Assembly (NCBI GenBank): GCA_023417885.1
Contig: JAEZED010000003.1
Span: 1 to 24,598 of the forward strand
Reading direction: 5' to 3'
Length of the DNA stretch: 24,598 nucleotides
Source of the DNA: Planctomycetota bacterium
GTDB lineage: Bacteria > Planctomycetota > Phycisphaerae > Tepidisphaerales > Tepidisphaeraceae
A program made the translations under genes and the position numbers. Under the pieces are notes generated by a model. The model ran no database searches, was not told where the DNA came from, and was given only the letters and a program-made list of their open reading frames with translations. Numbering within the stretch: the first letter of the stretch is position 1; each line of letters opens with the position of its first letter. Below, one piece after another: positions 15,723-23,230 of the stretch.

Positions 15723-15753
15723 TCCATCTTAAGTCCTCCCCGCCTGCGTGGTT

Positions 15754-16179
15754 TCAGTCCTCGTCGCCGCCCGGCTGCGCGACCGGCTCGATCCACCATT
15801 GCCCGGCCTCGTCCCGCACCAGTCGCAGGGCGAGGCGCTCCTGCCGCGATGCCGGCGCGCCGGCCCTCTCGCCAACCTCCAGTTGCAGCAGCAACCCGCC
15901 CGCGCCGCCGACCTGGGTGCCGGCGCCGGCGAACCGGCCCGCCTCAACACGCCGCACGTCGCCGCGCCCGGCGCTGACCGGGCCCTCGTAATCGAGATAC
16001 GCCGCCCGATGGTCGGGCAGGGCGATGAGCATCGTTCGCGTGGTGATCGGCCAGGCGGGTGAGCGGAACGTCCGCAGCTCATGCGCATCGGGCCGCTGGA
16101 ACATCAGGTCGAAATGCGGCTCGCCGTGCCCCGCGTGGTGGAGCACGACGTAGCGGAGGGTGTCCGGGCGGCGCGTCAC
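15754..16179 (-). CDS. LigD 3'-phosphoesterase-domain-like small protein
   Basis: 141 aa resembling the stand-alone 'DNA polymerase ligase (LigD)' phosphoesterase-like proteins of planctomycetes. Evidence is RYVVLHHAGHGEPHFDLMFQ (9-28, with the His-x-Asp pattern of the metal-binding strand), LPDHRAAYLDYEGPVSAGRGDV (54-75) and a C-terminal WWIEPV strand. In full LigD this domain trims 3' ends during non-homologous end joining. Here no ligase or polymerase domain is attached and no Ku gene is nearby, so a repair role is only inferred. It starts with GTG at 16179, 45 nt after the aldo/keto reductase stop. Confidence 0.75.
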   Translation of the reverse strand: MTRRPDTLRYVVLHHAGHGEPHFDLMFQRPDAHELRTFRSPAWPITTRTMLIALPDHRAAYLDYEGPVSAGRGDVRRVEAGRFAGAGTQVGGAGGLLLQLEVGERAGAPASRQERLALRLVRDEAGQWWIEPVAQPGGDED

Positions 16180-16224
16180 GGGAGGTTGTGCCTGCTGCGG
16201 ATCAACGCCGCGGCCGGTTGGGGC

Positions 16225-17304
16225 TCAGGCGAGCAAGGTAGGGGGAGCGACATAGCGGCTGGGGACTTTCCCTTCGGGCGCGACGCTGCTCTTGAGGTCG
16301 CATGCGTGACTTTCGGGCGGAAGGTCGAAGTCGCGCTCGTACAGGTCCTGGAGGGTCTGCATGTCCTGTTGCGGGATGTCGGGCATTTCGGCGCCGGTGA
16401 CGGCTTCCTCGATCTCCTGCTCGTTCAGCAGCGTCGCGGTGATGCTCGTCCACTCCGGGGCGGACTGGAGGATCCACTTGCAGGCGAACTGGTGGGCGTT
16501 CATCCCGAGCCGCTCGAGGATCGGCCGGATCGCCTCGAGCTTCCGCGGGCCGAACACGCGCCACGGCATGTCGCGGAACTTGCGGTGATCGCTCTGGCTG
16601 AGCCGCGTGTCGGGGCGGATCTGATCCTTGAGTACGCCGGAGTTGTCATGCACGCGCGCCAGCATCCCCGCCCGGTAGCTGCGCGCCATCTGCGCGATCT
16701 CGCGCCCAGGATGCTGCTCGAGGTAGTTGTAGACCGTCTGCACGCACCGGGCGCCGTGCTTCTCCATCGCCTCGAACCCCTCCTCGCGCCAGCCGATGGC
16801 CGGGCCCAGCGAAACGCCCCACGCGCCGATCTTCCCCTCGTCGCGCGCCTTGTCCAACTCGGCGAAGAGGTCGTCCCGGAAGTGCGGCAGCTTGATGTTG
16901 TGCGCGAGGTAGACGTCGATCCGCTCGGCGTGCAGGCGCTTCAGCGAGTCCTCCAGCGCCCGCCGCATGAAGCCGGGGGAGAAATCCTGCTTCCGCTCGC
17001 GATGGCTCCCGGCCTCGCCCGGGTCGGTGTGCCAGTCATAGCCGAACTTGCCGCCGATCTGCACCGCCTCCTTCTGCCGCGGCAGAAGCCTGGCATACCA
17101 GTTGCCAAAGAGCGTCTCGGCGCGGCCGTTGCCGTAGGCGTCGCCGTTGTCGAAGAAGGTGACTCCGCGTTCCAGCGCGAAGGAGCAGAGGCGGTCGCAA
17201 TCCTCCTGGGTGCGGTGTCCCCACCAGTCCACGCCGAAGATCCAGCAGCCCAGGGAGATCGGGGAGACGGAAACGCCGGTGTCGCCAAACGTGCGCGGAG
17301 TCAT
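16225..17304 (-). CDS. Aldo/keto reductase
   Basis: NADPH-dependent (beta/alpha)8-barrel oxidoreductase of 359 aa. The catalytic tetrad is visible: Asp52 and Tyr57 (FFDNGDAYGNGRAE), Lys86 (QIGGKFGYD) and His135 (DVYLAHN). The N-terminal TFGDTGVSVSPISLGCWIFG and the mid-protein GAWGVSLG are typical of the YajO/YghZ-like bacterial branch. The C-terminal extension after about residue 310 is longer than in minimal members. The true substrate cannot be told. GTG at 17307 directly precedes the ATG at 17304; the ATG is preferred. It is followed closely by the LigD-PE-like gene on the same strand. Confidence 0.92.
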   Translation of the reverse strand: MTPRTFGDTGVSVSPISLGCWIFGVDWWGHRTQEDCDRLCSFALERGVTFFDNGDAYGNGRAETLFGNWYARLLPRQKEAVQIGGKFGYDWHTDPGEAGSHRERKQDFSPGFMRRALEDSLKRLHAERIDVYLAHNIKLPHFRDDLFAELDKARDEGKIGAWGVSLGPAIGWREEGFEAMEKHGARCVQTVYNYLEQHPGREIAQMARSYRAGMLARVHDNSGVLKDQIRPDTRLSQSDHRKFRDMPWRVFGPRKLEAIRPILERLGMNAHQFACKWILQSAPEWTSITATLLNEQEIEEAVTGAEMPDIPQQDMQTLQDLYERDFDLPPESHACDLKSSVAPEGKVPSRYVAPPTLLA

Positions 17305-17415
17305 CACGAACGATCTTAAGCGCCCGACCCGGCGCGCGAACCGTCATCCGCCGCGACACAGCGTGCCGCTGGCGTCTTCTGCGCGCCGCGCCTGCATCCG
17401 AACGTGAACCGCGAT

Positions 17416-17790
17416 CTACTCGCGCCCCTCGCCCCCGACATCCTGCGAAACGTGCTCGTAGACCGTCGCGAGGTACCCCAGCAGGCGGAAGCGGCTGCGC
17501 ACGCTCTTCTCAAACGGCGGCTTGCCGAGGCGGCCCAACGCGTTCTCTTTGCCAAGAGGCGTCGGGTCGTCCAGCGCCCGAACGCCCTGGCCGCACTCCC
17601 AGAAGCTCGAAGCCTCCGGCCGCGCGGGCTCACCGATCGCCCCCGGCCCGGCAGGCGCGGCATCCTCCACCGCGGGAACGGGTTGCGAAGGGACAGCCTG
17701 CGCGCCGTCGTCGCCGCCCAGCGCCGCACCGGCATCGCCTGTGCGCAGTTCAGCGACCTGCTCGTCGCGCCGCTCCTGGATCTCACTCAT
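17416..17790 (-). CDS. Small hypothetical protein coupled to the SNF2 helicase gene
   Basis: 124 aa, not recognised. The N-terminus MSEIQERRDEQVAELRTG is charged and helical. The middle is Ala/Pro/Gly-rich and probably disordered. The C-terminus (FEKSVRSRFRLLGYLATVYEHVSQD, about 92-116) looks like a folded amphipathic helix pair. Its ATG overlaps the end of the helicase gene by 8 bp, the pattern of translational coupling, so a partner or accessory role for the helicase is plausible but unproven. The overlap and codon use support a real gene. Confidence 0.65.
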   Translation of the reverse strand: MSEIQERRDEQVAELRTGDAGAALGGDDGAQAVPSQPVPAVEDAAPAGPGAIGEPARPEASSFWECGQGVRALDDPTPLGKENALGRLGKPPFEKSVRSRFRLLGYLATVYEHVSQDVGGEGRE

Positions 17791-20700
17791 CCTCGTCCTC
17801 CTCGCCGCTCTCGGCGACCGCCTCGCGCGACAGCGCAAGGTAGTCCTTCAGCTCGCTCGTGGACAGCTCCGTCAGCCAGTCGTCGCCGCTGCCGACGATG
17901 TTCGCGGCCAGCTGGCTCTTCTCCTGGAGCATCTTGTCGATCCGCTCCTCCACCGTGCCGATGGAGACGTACTTGTGCACCTGCACGCGTCGCTGCTGCC
18001 CGATCCGGTGTGCGCGATCCGTCGCCTGGTTCTCCACCGCCGGGTTCCACCACCGGTCGAAGTGGAAGACGTGGCTCGCCGCCGTCAGGTTCAGGCCCAG
18101 CCCGCCGGCCCGCAGCGAGAGCACGAAGACGGGCGGTGAGTCGGCGGCCGTGCCGCTCTGGAACTCCATCACCAGCTCGTCGCGCTTCTGCTGCGGCGTT
18201 CCGCCGTGCAGGAAGAGGATGCGCCGGCCCAGCCGCTTCTCCAGCATCTCCACCAGCATGTCCCCCATCTGGCGGTACTGCGTGAAGATCAGCGCCTTCT
18301 CCCCCTCCTCGATCACTTCCTCCAGCATCTCCGCCAGCCGCTGCGCCTTGCCGCTGCGCGTCAGCGAGCGCGACACGCCCTCGGCCACCAGCGCCGGGTG
18401 ATCGCACACCTGCTTGAGCTTTGTCAGCACCGACAGGATCAGCCCGCGACGCCGGATGCCCGTCGCCGTCTCGATCCGGCCGAGCATCTCGCCGGTGATC
18501 TGCTCGTACATCGCCGCCTGCTCCGCCGTCAGGCCGCAGTAGACGTTCATCTCCATCTTCTCGGGCAGGTCGCCGACGATGTCCGGATCGTCCTTGGTGC
18601 GGCGAAGCACGAAGGGACGGATCATCTCGCGCAGGCGCCGGGCGCGGCCGCGGTCGCCTCCCTTCTCGATCGGAACGGAGAACTTCTCCCGGAACTCGGC
18701 CTGGCTGCCGAGCAGGCCGGGGTTGAGCATGTCCATGATGCTCCAGAGCTCGCCCAGGTGGTTCTCGACCGGCGTGCCGGTCAGCGCCACCTTGCGCGGC
18801 GCGTCGATCGACCGCACCGCCACGCTGCTGGCGGCCGAGGGGTTCTTGATCTTCTGCGCCTCGTCCAGCGCCACGCGTCCCCAAGTGACGCTGCGCAGGT
18901 CCGCCTGGTCGCGGTGCGACAGCGCGTAGCTCGTGACGACGACGTCCACGCTCTCGGCCGCCTTGCGGAAGGCCTCCCCCTTCAGGCGCTGCGGGCCATG
19001 GTGGAGCATCGACTTCAGCGACGGCGCGAAGCGCGACAGCTCGCGCTGCCAGTTGCCCAGCACGCTCGTCGGCACGAAGAGGAGCGTCGGATGCGCAGGC
19101 ATCCCCGCCGGGCGCGTCTCCTTCTCGTGGAGCAGCAGGGCGATCGTCTGCGGCGTCTTGCCGAGGCCCATGTCGTCGGCCAGGATCCCTCCGAGGCCGA
19201 GGCGATCGAGAAAGGCCAGCCACTGAAGCCCGCGAAGCTGGTAGGGGCGCAGCGTGCCGACGAACCCCTCCGGCTGCGGAATCTCCCTCGCCCGGGCGTC
19301 GGGCGTCTGCTCGAGAAGCTCCTCGACCCAGCGCGTCCCCGCGAGGCGCACGGCAGGGGCGGCGCCGCCGGTGCTCACACCGCGGCCAAGGCCGAAGCCC
19401 GCGCGGAAGGCCTCGCCCAGCGTGAGCGTGCCGGCAGGCTTGCTGATCATCAGCTGCGCCGCCGCGGCCGCGGCCTCCGGATCCACCTCGATCCAGCGCC
19501 CGTCCCGCTTCACGAGCGGAAGCTGCTGCGTGACCAGCGTCCGGAACTCGTCCGGCGTCATCGACTCCCCGCCTAGCGCGACTTTCCAGTCAAAGCTCAG
19601 CAGGCTCTCCAGCCCCACGTGCGACGGCCGGCCCTGCTCGGTGTATGGACCGCCCGCGCCGGTCGGCGCATCGAGCGGGCGAAGCTCCATCACCACTTCG
19701 ACGCGGCTCTCGCGCGAGCCGGCCCACGGCGGAAGCTGCACAGCGAATCCCTGCTCGCGCAGCGCTTCCGACCAGTCGCGGATGAACCTGAACGCCTCCG
19801 CCGTCGAGAGGACCAGCGCCTCGGGATGATTTGTCTCCAGCGCCCGTCGCATGGGCGGACACCACTCGCCGGCGCGCTGGAGCTCGGCGGCCAGGCGCTC
19901 GCGCAGGCGGACGGCATTGCGACCGACGAAGCCGATCGACCCGGCCGGCTGCTGCCATACCTGCCGTGCCGGCAGGGCCACGTGCGTGTCCTCCAGGTCC
20001 GCCGGCGGGATCAGACGGAAGCGCAGCGGCCAGGCGTCGGTGTGCGGCGCCTCGGCCTGGCCATCCGTCGTGCCTTCGGGCGCGTCGTCGTCTCCCTCGT
20101 CCTGCTGAACCGTGCCGGCGGGCGGCGTATCGGTGGAGGGCTCGTCGAGCGTGAAGCCGAGCCGCCACGGCTCACCGCCGGCGTCGCCGAGACGCGCGGT
20201 CCAGGTTTGCACCTTGTCCAGCAGCACGCCGACGTCGCCCGGACGCCCGCGCACCGACCGTGCGCTGCCCTGGTCGACCAGGGCCGACACCCAGCGCACC
20301 TCCGCGTCCGCCATCGGCTCGGCGGCGAGGTTGTGCACGTTGGCGAAGAAGTCGTCCGTCCCCAGCGACCGCCGTACCACCGCGTCGCAGCAGGCGTTGA
20401 GGAACGACTCGCAACTCTCCAGCCGGTCCGCCTTGGGCGGGTCGGCGCAGAAGCACGCCCCCGGCAGCGCCGCGGCGAAGGCCTCCAGGCGCTCCACGTC
20501 GCCGTCGCTGGCGATCAGCAGGCGCCACATCGCGAGCACGTCGCCGTTGTCGCGGTGTGCCGACGGGTAGAACTGCTCGCGCGCCACCGCCCGCTTCACG
20601 AAGACCAGCAGCCGCGACAGTCCCTTGAGCGAGTCGCCCGCGCCCTGGGGCACCGACTCCAGCACCTCCAGCATCTCCCGCCCGCGCACCGCACGGGCCT

Positions 20701-20995
20701 CGATCGTCGCCTCGCCCGACGGAAGCCGCACGGCGAGCGTCACGATCTCTCCGACATCGCCTGCCTTCGGCGCGGGCCAGAGATGAAGCGCTTCGCCGCG
20801 CCACGTCGCCTGGAGCGGCAGGGCGGAGAGATCCGGTGGGGGGATCATCGCCTGCGCAGCCAACTGCTCGGGCCCGGCGGGTGGGTCCTCGTTCTGCGCC
20901 GGGGTGGGCGCAGTGGTTTCCAGGTGGTTGTCATCCGAGGGCGTGGGCGCCCGGGACGTCGTCAAGTGCCGCTGACCCGATGAGAGGTGCATCAT
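17783..20995 (-). CDS. SNF2-family DEAD/DEAH box helicase
   Basis: Large Swi2/Snf2 ATPase that translocates on double-stranded DNA, about 1070 aa. The N-terminal half (to about 580) matches the helicase-associated region of bacterial HepA-like proteins, with a short acidic linker. The motor begins at LRPYQLRGLQWLAFL, with Walker A GLGKT (610-614), DEAQ (711-714) and LTGTPVENHLGELWSI. The second RecA lobe has KALIFTQYRQMGDML, LHGGTPQQKR, LSLRAGGLGLNLTAA and DRWWNPAVENQATDRAHRIGQ. All canonical motifs are present. The role (chromatin-like remodelling, RNA polymerase recycling or repair) is open. The start is uncertain: tandem ATGs at 20995/20992 are preferred, 20848 is possible, and the open frame to 21097 looks non-coding. 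Confidence 0.93.
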   Translation of the reverse strand: MMHLSSGQRHLTTSRAPTPSDDNHLETTAPTPAQNEDPPAGPEQLAAQAMIPPPDLSALPLQATWRGEALHLWPAPKAGDVGEIVTLAVRLPSGEATIEARAVRGREMLEVLESVPQGAGDSLKGLSRLLVFVKRAVAREQFYPSAHRDNGDVLAMWRLLIASDGDVERLEAFAAALPGACFCADPPKADRLESCESFLNACCDAVVRRSLGTDDFFANVHNLAAEPMADAEVRWVSALVDQGSARSVRGRPGDVGVLLDKVQTWTARLGDAGGEPWRLGFTLDEPSTDTPPAGTVQQDEGDDDAPEGTTDGQAEAPHTDAWPLRFRLIPPADLEDTHVALPARQVWQQPAGSIGFVGRNAVRLRERLAAELQRAGEWCPPMRRALETNHPEALVLSTAEAFRFIRDWSEALREQGFAVQLPPWAGSRESRVEVVMELRPLDAPTGAGGPYTEQGRPSHVGLESLLSFDWKVALGGESMTPDEFRTLVTQQLPLVKRDGRWIEVDPEAAAAAAQLMISKPAGTLTLGEAFRAGFGLGRGVSTGGAAPAVRLAGTRWVEELLEQTPDARAREIPQPEGFVGTLRPYQLRGLQWLAFLDRLGLGGILADDMGLGKTPQTIALLLHEKETRPAGMPAHPTLLFVPTSVLGNWQRELSRFAPSLKSMLHHGPQRLKGEAFRKAAESVDVVVTSYALSHRDQADLRSVTWGRVALDEAQKIKNPSAASSVAVRSIDAPRKVALTGTPVENHLGELWSIMDMLNPGLLGSQAEFREKFSVPIEKGGDRGRARRLREMIRPFVLRRTKDDPDIVGDLPEKMEMNVYCGLTAEQAAMYEQITGEMLGRIETATGIRRRGLILSVLTKLKQVCDHPALVAEGVSRSLTRSGKAQRLAEMLEEVIEEGEKALIFTQYRQMGDMLVEMLEKRLGRRILFLHGGTPQQKRDELVMEFQSGTAADSPPVFVLSLRAGGLGLNLTAASHVFHFDRWWNPAVENQATDRAHRIGQQRRVQVHKYVSIGTVEERIDKMLQEKSQLAANIVGSGDDWLTELSTSELKDYLALSREAVAESGEEDEDE

Positions 20996-21288
20996 GTACG
21001 AAGATGCCGACCGCGGCCGACGCGGACGCACGGCCAGGCCGCCGAAGCGGACAAGACACCGTGCGCCACCGAGGGCCTCTTCCCTTTTTCCTGCCACGTC
21101 ACGCCGCGACGAGGCGACGAACGTGCCGGGCCGCGCACGCTGCGCAGCCCGAATCGGTCAGGATACGCACCTCGCCCCCGGCTTTCGAGTGCGCACCGCT
21201 GCGGCAACCTGTTTCGGGAGTCCGCGGAACCGGATTGGCCACAGATTCGACGGATTCCGTGGCTCCTCCGGCCCCGGCCCGGGCTGAA
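20996..21288. other. Intergenic region between astB and the SNF2 gene
   Basis: No supported gene. It is G+C-rich, with only small palindromes such as ACGGA-T-TCCGT near 21250. It should contain the helicase promoter, but I found no convincing -35/-10 pair. Confidence 0.4.
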
Positions 21289-22809
21289 TCAGATCGGCAG
21301 CGCCAGGATCTCCGCAAGCTCGTCCAGCGCCGCCATGCTCTCCTCGTACAGCCGCACGTCGGCGAGATCCTGCGGCGTAAGCGTGTCGCGGTAGTGGCGG
21401 TTGACCCAGTCGACCAGCGTCTCGTGAAGCTCGGGCGTCCAGAAGACGTTCCCGCGGACGGCGGCGCGCTCTTGGTCGCTGAGCACGACGCGCAGCCGCA
21501 GGCACGCCGGCCCGCCGCCGTTCTTCATGCTCTGGCGGACGTCCACGCGCACCGCGCGCTCGACCGGGTTGTCCTCTCGCAGGATGCGCTCGATGGCGGC
21601 TTTGGCGGTGGGGACTTCGTCGCACTCGGCGGGGTAGATCAGGGCCATCCCACCACCACTGCCGCCGGGGAGGGTGACGAGCTGGCTGTTGAAGAGGTAG
21701 GACTTCACGGCGTCGGGGAGGGGGAGTTCGTCGTTGCGAATACTGAGGAGGTGAGACGGAAGGACATCGACTACTGTGTTTGCCTCGTCAGCGATCCACT
21801 TCAAGATCTCGTCCTGACCGTTGATCGTCAACTCGTCGCAGCTCGCATAGGCAAGCTCGTGAACGAGCAGCACATTCTCGTTGCCGACAGAAATCACGTC
21901 GTTATGGAAGACGCCGGCATCGATCGCCTCGGGCCTCTGGCGCAGGAAGTAGCAGTTCGGAACAAGCAACAACTCGTGGCGCATAGCCACCTGCCGGCTC
22001 GTTTCACGCAGTTGACGTGGCATGAAGCGCGTGGTGGCTGCGCCAACTTGCGCCAGCGGCGACGAATGCGCGACATCCGCTCCTTCTCCAGACCGACTTC
22101 GCACATAGTGCTCGGCGATCGCCCCCGAATCCTCTCGACCGTACACGAACAACTGAAAGGCCTCGGCGGCGTGCGTGATGCAGAACCGGGTGTGGTTTGC
22201 AGCACCCTCGTCGGGCAGCTCACGGGGGAGCGGGGGGTGGACATCGAAACGCATCATGTCCCCGAACATGTATGCCAGCACACGCCACCGCTCCGCCGCC
22301 TCGAGCGCGCGGTGCGGCTGGCTGACGAGGTTTGCCGGCGTGATGTGCAGGCGCCCATCCGCGGTATCAGGCGAGGGCGAGACCGTCGCGGCGTTGGCGG
22401 CCCACATGCTGCTGGCGCTGGATGCGATCGCCAGGTCGCGCCGGCCCGCCTCGCCGTTCTCCCTCGCCTTGCGCAGGAGGTCCGCGACCTCCGCGGCGGC
22501 GGGGCGGTCGGTGATCCAGTCGGCGTTCGACGCGATCGCCGCCGCTTCCGCCGTCGGCGGGTGGGCGGGGTTCGACCCGTAGCGTGCCCGCAGGTAGCCG
22601 ACGTGCGGCCTCCGCTGCGGCGGGAGGATCGCCTGCGGCACGCCCATCTCCGCGAGCAGCTTCATCTTCGCCAGCCCCTCCAGCGCCGCCGCCTTGGGGC
22701 TGCTGACGTGATGCTTCGAGGCCATCGACGCCAGGTTCCCCGTGCCGAGGCCGGCGTAGTTATGGGTCGGGCCGACGAGGCCGTCGAAGTTGTACTCTCG
22801 GTAGGGCAT
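21289..22809 (-). CDS. astB: N-succinylarginine dihydrolase
   Basis: Second step of arginine succinyltransferase (AST) catabolism, hydrolysing N2-succinylarginine to succinylornithine, CO2 and ammonia. 506 aa, somewhat longer than the roughly 447 of E. coli AstB. Conserved blocks are REYNFDGLVGPTHNYAGL at the N-terminus, SSMWAANAATVSPSPDT, HITPANLVSQPHRALEA, DEGAANHTRFC, QLFVYGRE, FHNDVISVGNENVLLVHE with catalytic His302, and NGGGPACLRLRVVL with nucleophile Cys436. A central stretch (about 21720-22290) has visibly lower G+C but stays in frame and conserved. astD lies upstream on the same strand, separated by a repeat array. No strong ribosome site precedes 22809. Confidence 0.95.
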   Translation of the reverse strand: MPYREYNFDGLVGPTHNYAGLGTGNLASMASKHHVSSPKAAALEGLAKMKLLAEMGVPQAILPPQRRPHVGYLRARYGSNPAHPPTAEAAAIASNADWITDRPAAAEVADLLRKARENGEAGRRDLAIASSASSMWAANAATVSPSPDTADGRLHITPANLVSQPHRALEAAERWRVLAYMFGDMMRFDVHPPLPRELPDEGAANHTRFCITHAAEAFQLFVYGREDSGAIAEHYVRSRSGEGADVAHSSPLAQVGAATTRFMPRQLRETSRQVAMRHELLLVPNCYFLRQRPEAIDAGVFHNDVISVGNENVLLVHELAYASCDELTINGQDEILKWIADEANTVVDVLPSHLLSIRNDELPLPDAVKSYLFNSQLVTLPGGSGGGMALIYPAECDEVPTAKAAIERILREDNPVERAVRVDVRQSMKNGGGPACLRLRVVLSDQERAAVRGNVFWTPELHETLVDWVNRHYRDTLTPQDLADVRLYEESMAALDELAEILALPI

Positions 22810-22867
22810 CCGCTTACAAGCGTAGCGCCGAAACGCCTTATCGGTCGAGACCCGGCCAGCCGCCCGT

Positions 22868-23182
22868 GGCGCGACTTCCCGTCGTCGCGCCGCGATTGCG
22901 CGTCATCACGGCGCGATTGCGCGCCTTCACGGCGCGATTGCGCGCCTTCACGGCGTGAATGCGCGCCATCTCGGCGCGATTGCGCGCCATCACGGCACGA
23001 TTGCGCGCCATCACGGCGCGATTGCGCGCCATCACGCCGCGATTGCGCGCCATCACGGCGCGATTGCGCGCCATCACGCCGCGATGGGGCGCCCTCACGG
23101 CGCGATGGGGCGCCCTCACGGCGCGATGGGGCGGCATCACGCCGCGATTGCGCGCCCTCACGCCGCGATGGGCCGGCATCAC
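22868..23182. repeat. 21-bp palindromic minisatellite, array 2
   Basis: About fifteen in-register units. The commonest core is GGCGCG-ATTG-CGCGCC (6-bp arms, 4-nt centre) followed by the 5-nt spacer ATCAC, TTCAC or CTCAC. Units start at 22868 (degenerate), 22889, 22910 and so on every 21 bp. Later units change to GGCGCG-ATGG-GGCGCC. It occupies most of the astD-astB gap. Frames through it stay open and give Arg-rich heptads (MARNRAV or RRDCAPS) because 21 is divisible by 3; coding is unlikely. Confidence 0.97.
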
Positions 23183-23213
23183 GTCATTTCGGCCGATCCG
23201 CCCGCGATGACGT
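23181..23213 (-). other. Inverted repeat just after astD
   Basis: ACGTCAT (23181-23187) and ATGACGT (23207-23213) form perfect 7-bp arms around 19 nt. It lies 17 nt beyond the astD stop, at the border with repeat array 2. It could be a weak transcript end or an operator; there is no U-tract. Confidence 0.4.
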
Positions 23214-23230
23214 CCCATACGTCCGCTTCT

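Noticed and set aside
22838..23218. Possible heptad-repeat protein (MARNRAV-like units) on the minus strand
   Set aside because: The heptads follow from the 21-bp DNA period; there is no ribosome site, and conservation is in the palindrome rather than the peptide.
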